A stretch of 64,000 nucleotides of DNA from an uncultured Selenomonadales bacterium (lineage in GTDB: Bacteria > Bacillota > Negativicutes > DSM-1736 > Dendrosporobacteraceae): contig CAMJML010000008.1 in assembly GCA_946407015.1 (NCBI GenBank), positions 86,820 to 150,819 of the forward strand, read 5' to 3'. The number at the start of each line of letters is the position of its first letter. Positions within the stretch are counted from its first letter, which is position 1. The notes below the pieces were generated by a model. It made no database searches and was not told where the DNA came from. It worked only from the letters and a program-made list of their open reading frames with translations. The position numbers were made by a program, and so were the translations under genes. Shown in pieces: positions 62,531 to 64,000 of the stretch.

Positions 62531-63259
62531 ATGGAAAATCGTGATCGGTTGATTATAGCACTCGATTTTTCTGAGTTGAATCATGTTAAGCGTTTGGTTG
62601 AACAACTGGGAGATCGGATAAGTTACTATAAGGTTGGTATGGAGCTCTATTACAGTGTCGGCAACAGCGTTATTGATTATCTTCGTGAATTGGATAAAAA
62701 TATTTTCTTGGATCTCAAGCTCCATGATATCCCCAATACGGTGGCGAATGGTCTTACAGCGCTAACGCGGTTAGGGGTTTCCATGTTGAATGTTCATGCA
62801 ACTGGTGGACCAACCATGTTAAAGGCTGCAGCGGAAGCCGTGAAGAACGAGGCCGCAGCTTTAGCTATTCCCCGCCCCCAATTGATTGCTGTTACAGTGC
62901 TTACCAGTATTCATGAAAATGACTGGGCCGCTCTGGGACAAGAACGAGCCATTGCTGAACAAGTTGTCCGCTTTGCCAGCCTGGCTCAGGAAGCCGGTAT
63001 TGACGGTGTGGTTGCTTCACCACAAGAAGCTGAATTGATTCGCAAGGCTTGCGGCAATGAGTTTCTTATTGTGACTCCTGGGGTTAGACCGCAGGGGAGT
63101 GCGTTAAATGATCAGAGCCGTGTGGCAACTCCGGCTGGAGCGCTTAATGCTGGTGCTAGCCATTTAGTTGTTGGGAGACCCATTACAGCCGCCGATAATC
63201 CTCGCGCTGCCGCCGAAAATATTCTTGATGAAATGAGGACAGCTTATGAACGAAACTGA
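62531..63259 (+). CDS. pyrF: Orotidine 5'-phosphate decarboxylase
   Basis: A 242-residue barrel decarboxylating OMP to UMP. The active-site block FLDLKLHDIPNTV (about 59-71) carries the Asp-Lys-Asp array, and GVRPQGSALNDQSRV is the phosphate gripper. ATG at 62531 after GTAGGAGTGGAATT. It overlaps pyrE by 14 bp. Confidence 0.95.
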   Translation: MENRDRLIIALDFSELNHVKRLVEQLGDRISYYKVGMELYYSVGNSVIDYLRELDKNIFLDLKLHDIPNTVANGLTALTRLGVSMLNVHATGGPTMLKAAAEAVKNEAAALAIPRPQLIAVTVLTSIHENDWAALGQERAIAEQVVRFASLAQEAGIDGVVASPQEAELIRKACGNEFLIVTPGVRPQGSALNDQSRVATPAGALNAGASHLVVGRPITAADNPRAAAENILDEMRTAYERN

Positions 63260-63818
63260 AGTAAAACAATTGTTTATTGAGACAGGGGCTATTCTGGAAG
63301 GCCATTTTTTATTAACTTCAGGCTTACATAGTCCGCTATATGTAGAAAAGTTTCAAGTTCTTCAACATCCTGATTATACGGCCACATTGTGTGCAGCCTT
63401 AGCAAAACTTTTTTCCCATGAAGGGGTTGAAGTTGTCGTTGGCCCTGTAACGGGGGGGATATTACTCGCTCATGAAGTGGGAAAATCTTTAGGTACCCGG
63501 GCTATTTTTACAGAACGTGAAAACGGAAAAATGACTTTACGGCGTGGATTTGTTATAAAGCCTGGTGAAAAAGTACTGATTGTTGAAGATATTGTTACCA
63601 CCGGGGGTTCTGTACAAGAAGTATTGGATGTTGTGCGGGAGCATGGTGGGATCCCAGTAGGTATTGGGATGCTGGTTGACCGCAGTGGTGGCAAAGCCAA
63701 TTTTGATGTTCCGCACAAAGCGTTGCTTCAGCTTTCAGTGACCACTTATCAACCGGAAGAATGTCCTATGTGTAAGGAAGGACTGCCTATGACCAAACGG
63801 GGAAGCCGAAAAATCTAA
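63246..63818 (+). CDS. pyrE: Orotate phosphoribosyltransferase
   Basis: A 190-residue enzyme joining orotate and PRPP to OMP. The PRPP motif VLIVEDIVTTGG is at about 110-121 and the orotate side has TSGLHSPLYVEKF. The C-terminus CPMCKEGLPMTKRGSRK has two cysteines in a CxxC, seen in the thermophile-like OPRT branch. Last gene of the pyr operon in the window; no terminator is obvious in the next 100 bp. Confidence 0.95.
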   Translation: MNETEVKQLFIETGAILEGHFLLTSGLHSPLYVEKFQVLQHPDYTATLCAALAKLFSHEGVEVVVGPVTGGILLAHEVGKSLGTRAIFTERENGKMTLRRGFVIKPGEKVLIVEDIVTTGGSVQEVLDVVREHGGIPVGIGMLVDRSGGKANFDVPHKALLQLSVTTYQPEECPMCKEGLPMTKRGSRKI

Positions 63819-63934
63819 AGTAAGATTCAATCAAGATCAATATGGGATTATTTGTGAATTTGCTAGTTATTAGGTATTGCTATATTCACAAAAAAATGAT
63901 ATTATACTATCCTGTAAGGAAGAACTTATGAAGT

Positions 63935-64000
63935 GGCCCGGTAGTTTAGTCGGTTAGAATGCCGCCCTGTCACGGCGGAGGTCGTGGGTTCGAGTCCCAT
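63935..64000 (+). tRNA. tRNA-Asp (anticodon GTC), cut by the right edge
   Basis: GGCCCGGTAGTTTAGTCGG opens the acceptor and D arm; the anticodon stem CCGCC/GGCGG holds loop CTGTCAC, reading GTC. The T arm GTGGGTTCGAGTCCCAT reaches the window end; the 3' acceptor and CCA are missing. Confidence 0.93.

Noticed and set aside
1..64000. CRISPR arrays, insertion sequences, integrases, rRNA genes or a replication origin
   Set aside because: No regularly spaced direct repeats, transposase or integrase motifs, rRNA segments or DnaA-box clusters were seen.

Overview
The window is bacterial DNA of moderate to low GC. Genes have strong AGGAGG-type ribosome binding sites, frequent TTG and GTG starts, sigma-A promoters with 17-18 bp spacers, intrinsic terminators and Spo0A-box-like palindromes. 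Together with corrinoid methyltransferase components and a PyrR-controlled pyr operon, this suggests an anaerobic, probably spore-forming Firmicute. A Sporomusaceae-like (Negativicutes) origin is my best inference; no rRNA is present to confirm it.

Region 1 (1-17 kb) is an accessory metabolic region. It holds a MalY-type C-S lyase (cut by the left edge), an SsuABC-type ABC transporter, an AEC carrier, a phosphotriesterase-like protein, an aldo/keto reductase with two Fe-S motifs, a RidA protein, an aminotransferase, a cupin, MetY (O-acetylhomoserine sulfhydrylase), a CoA-binding protein, an amidohydrolase, an alpha/beta hydrolase, a NifX-like protein and a TrmO-like protein. Seven short leaders with one shared design are scattered through it. 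Each is a small hairpin with a TGR/AG internal loop whose 3' side is also the base of an intrinsic terminator. They precede the transporter, ridA, the cupin-metY genes, the NifX-like gene and, in tandem, the operon of region 2.

Region 2 (16.9-25.0 kb) is the most unusual part. A corrinoid protein, two uroporphyrinogen-decarboxylase-family methyltransferases, a ferredoxin/ASKHA corrinoid-activator-like protein, a DUF1847 protein and a NifD-like/NifK-like pair appear to form one operon. The pair keeps all six P-cluster-type cysteines and the Cys and His that hold the nitrogenase cofactor, but the NifD residues next to the substrate site appear replaced. No NifH is in the window. Sulfur genes and the shared leaders suggest a corrinoid-linked, nitrogenase-like reductive system for organosulfur or methylated compounds, a hypothesis related to but distinct from methylthio-alkane reductase.

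Region 3 (25-53.5 kb) is mostly housekeeping: FosX, a class III aminotransferase, a U32 protein, an orphan substrate-binding protein, DnaE, YdcF-like, pyruvate kinase, an acyltransferase, Bcp-type peroxiredoxin, several small proteins, a PAS histidine kinase, an L,D-transpeptidase, PolA-MutM-CoaE, a lytic transglycosylase and an oligopeptide-binding lipoprotein. tRNA-Leu(CAA) lies at 43.5 kb.

Region 4 (53.5-64 kb) has tRNA-Leu(CAG) and tRNA-Leu(GAG), then a pyr leader with three 31-nt PyrR-type hairpins and two promoters, followed by pyrB-pyrC-carA-carB-pyrK-pyrD-pyrF-pyrE, a complete de novo UMP pathway in one tightly packed operon. A tRNA-Asp is cut by the right edge.
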